Below are positions 5,913 to 6,338 of a stretch of 6,338 bases of DNA, piece by piece. This DNA is from Ruminococcus sp. (GTDB taxonomy: Bacteria; Bacillota; Clostridia; Oscillospirales; Ruminococcaceae), in contig JAAVHM010000156.1 in the NCBI GenBank assembly GCA_014799675.1, positions 1 through 6,338 on the forward strand, read 5' to 3'. A model generated the notes under the pieces. The model was given only the letters and a program-made list of their open reading frames with translations. It ran no database searches and was not told the DNA's origin. The stretch's first letter is position 1; each line of letters starts with the position of its first letter. The translations under genes were made by a program, and so were the position numbers.

Positions 5913-5932
5913 GCGTAAAAATAATGTATAAT
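5904..5932 (+). promoter_or_regulatory. Perfect-consensus sigma-A promoter facing the MITE-like element
   Basis: TTGACA (5904-5909), a 17-bp spacer and TATAAT (5927-5932) match the consensus at every position. The expected start, about 7 nt after the -10, is 5938-5940, exactly the left end of the palindromic element. The original transcript probably began at the sequence now found at 6100-6103. Confidence 0.8.
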
Positions 5933-5938
5933 TAGTAA

Positions 5939-6099
5939 GAACCTGTCCACATAGGCGTAAGCGCACGTCTTTTTGGCAATCTTTTGCCGCTGACTGCGTT
6001 AAAAATCCTTGCCATACGCAAGTATGCCTGCGGATTTTTGCCTTGCCATCGACAAAATCTTGCCAAAAATCCGCACACTTATCCTATGTAGACAGGTTC
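5939..6099. mobile_element. 161-bp fully palindromic MITE-like element
   Basis: The ends are 17-bp inverted repeats, GAACCTGTCCACATAGG (5939-5955) and CCTATGTAGACAGGTTC (6083-6099), with one mismatch. They are flanked on both sides by TAA (5936-5938 and 6100-6102), a likely 3-bp target duplication. Symmetry continues inward: TTTTTGGCAA (5970-5979) faces TTGCCAAAAA (6060-6069), AAAAATCC (6001-6008) faces GGATTTTT (6032-6039), and the centre is CATAC-GCAA-GTATG (6013-6026). The whole element can therefore fold as one hairpin. It has no coding capacity and would need a transposase supplied elsewhere. A 3-bp TNA duplication is known for some IS5-family groups, but the parent family cannot be named from this alone. 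Confidence 0.85.
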
Positions 6100-6101
6100 T
6101 A

Positions 6102-6255
6102 AGAAGCGCAGGATATCTGTCCTCCGTCTTCTGTATTTTGTTTTCTAAAAGGAGTGAAATGTATGGACGCCGGTAACGGTAATGGCATAAAACCGCGAAG
6201 CTGCGGCTTTGGAGCAGACGTTTACCCGTCCGTATCTCTGTTTCACTGCCGTTAA
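6102..6255 (+). ncRNA. Candidate structured RNA or mRNA leader of unknown class
   Basis: A first hairpin pairs AGAAG (6102-6106) with CTTCT (6128-6132) and AGGA (6110-6113) with TCCT (6120-6123). Next is AAGGAG (6149-6154). A larger nested fold follows: AGTGAAA (6153-6159) with TTTCACT (6241-6247), TATGGACG (6162-6169) with CGTCCGTA (6227-6234), GGTAA (6172-6176) with TTACC (6222-6226), and CCGC (6193-6196) with GCGG (6203-6206) around the hexaloop GAAGCT. An alternative pairing of TAACGGTAATG (6174-6184) with CACTGCCGTTA (6245-6255, one wobble, one mismatch) competes with it. Alternative folds near a ribosome binding site suggest a switch. It does not match any riboswitch consensus I know. 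The promoter at 5904 would transcribe it through the inserted element. Confidence 0.4.
6163..6255 (+). CDS. Possible 30-residue peptide ORF inside the structured leader
   Basis: An ATG at 6163, 8 nt after AAGGAG (6149-6154), opens a 30-codon frame ending TAA at 6253-6255. The peptide begins MDAGNGNGIKPRSCG and ends SLFHCR; it has no signal or membrane segment and no family I know. An overlapping ATG at 6159 gives only five codons. The frame lies entirely within sequence that folds into nested stems, so it may be accidental, or it may be a leader peptide whose translation controls the fold. Confidence 0.2.
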   Translation: MDAGNGNGIKPRSCGFGADVYPSVSLFHCR

Positions 6256-6338
6256 AATTGTTTTGTCAAGGAACTTCCCGGAAATAAATTTCTTTAAATA
6301 ATTTTTTTGGAAGTGTATTTCCCTGCAGTCCCGATACA
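6256..6338 (+). other. AT-rich, gene-free right edge with possible pseudoknot
   Basis: No start codon with a ribosome binding site is seen here on either strand. ACTTCC (6273-6278 region) can pair with GGAAGT (6309-6314), and GGAAATA (6280-6286) with TATTTCC (6316-6322). The two pairings cross, as in an H-type pseudoknot. A seven-T run lies at 6302-6308, but no good terminator stem precedes it. This may be the continuing leader of a gene outside the window. Confidence 0.25.

Noticed and set aside
6193..6206. Hexaloop hairpin as a target of the ANTAR protein
   Set aside because: The loop GAAGCT has G at position 4 but not A at position 1, and no properly spaced partner hairpin with the A1/G4 pattern is seen; the hexaloop at 6114-6119 (TATCTG) also fails.
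6159..6250. Fluoride, TPP, cobalamin, SAM, lysine, FMN, M-box or c-di-GMP riboswitch
   Set aside because: The conserved core sequences of these classes, as I know them, are not present; only a vague likeness to the fluoride P3 region was seen.

Overview
The window looks like chromosomal DNA of a low-to-mid GC Firmicute, probably a Clostridia member of the Ruminococcus/Oscillospiraceae type. This rests on an LL-diaminopimelate aminotransferase (DapL) next to DapF, a stand-alone ANTAR-domain protein, strong AGGAGG-type ribosome binding sites, and sigma-A promoters close to the Firmicute consensus with 17-bp spacers. All supported genes lie on the + strand. The genus is inference.

Layout. Positions 1-128 hold the end of an unidentified gene, followed by a doubly palindromic repeat (143-213). 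A promoter at 235-263 then drives an ANTAR-domain regulator with a degenerate receiver domain (293-883). A second promoter precedes a lipoprotein with two PepSY-like domains (938-1606). It is followed closely by dapF (1618-2469) and dapL (2501-3703), which make meso-diaminopimelate for lysine and peptidoglycan. A strong intrinsic terminator (3729-3763) closes this group.

Next, from its own promoter, comes a two-gene lysis cassette: a zinc N-acetylmuramoyl-L-alanine amidase with a C-terminal SH3-like domain (3861-4610) and a phage/toxin-secretion type holin (4622-5014). No phage structural genes are visible on either side. Directly after it, behind a perfect-consensus promoter (TTGACA, 17 bp, TATAAT) with repeated 7-bp half-sites, is a small HExxH protein with two CxxC pairs (5105-5683), resembling the SprA-related family. 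It ends in one weak and one good terminator.

The last 560 bases (5776-6338) contain no ordinary gene but much structure. There is an extended -10 promoter with a 16-codon ORF, then a second perfect-consensus promoter whose expected transcription start falls on the first base of a 161-bp fully palindromic MITE-like element. Beyond the element is a leader that folds well (stems across 6153-6255) and carries a ribosome binding site and a 30-codon ORF. This may be the 5' leader of a gene just outside the window, interrupted at its +1 by the element, or it may be a non-coding RNA. It is the least explained part of the window. Functions are assigned by reading protein motifs only; no database search was possible.
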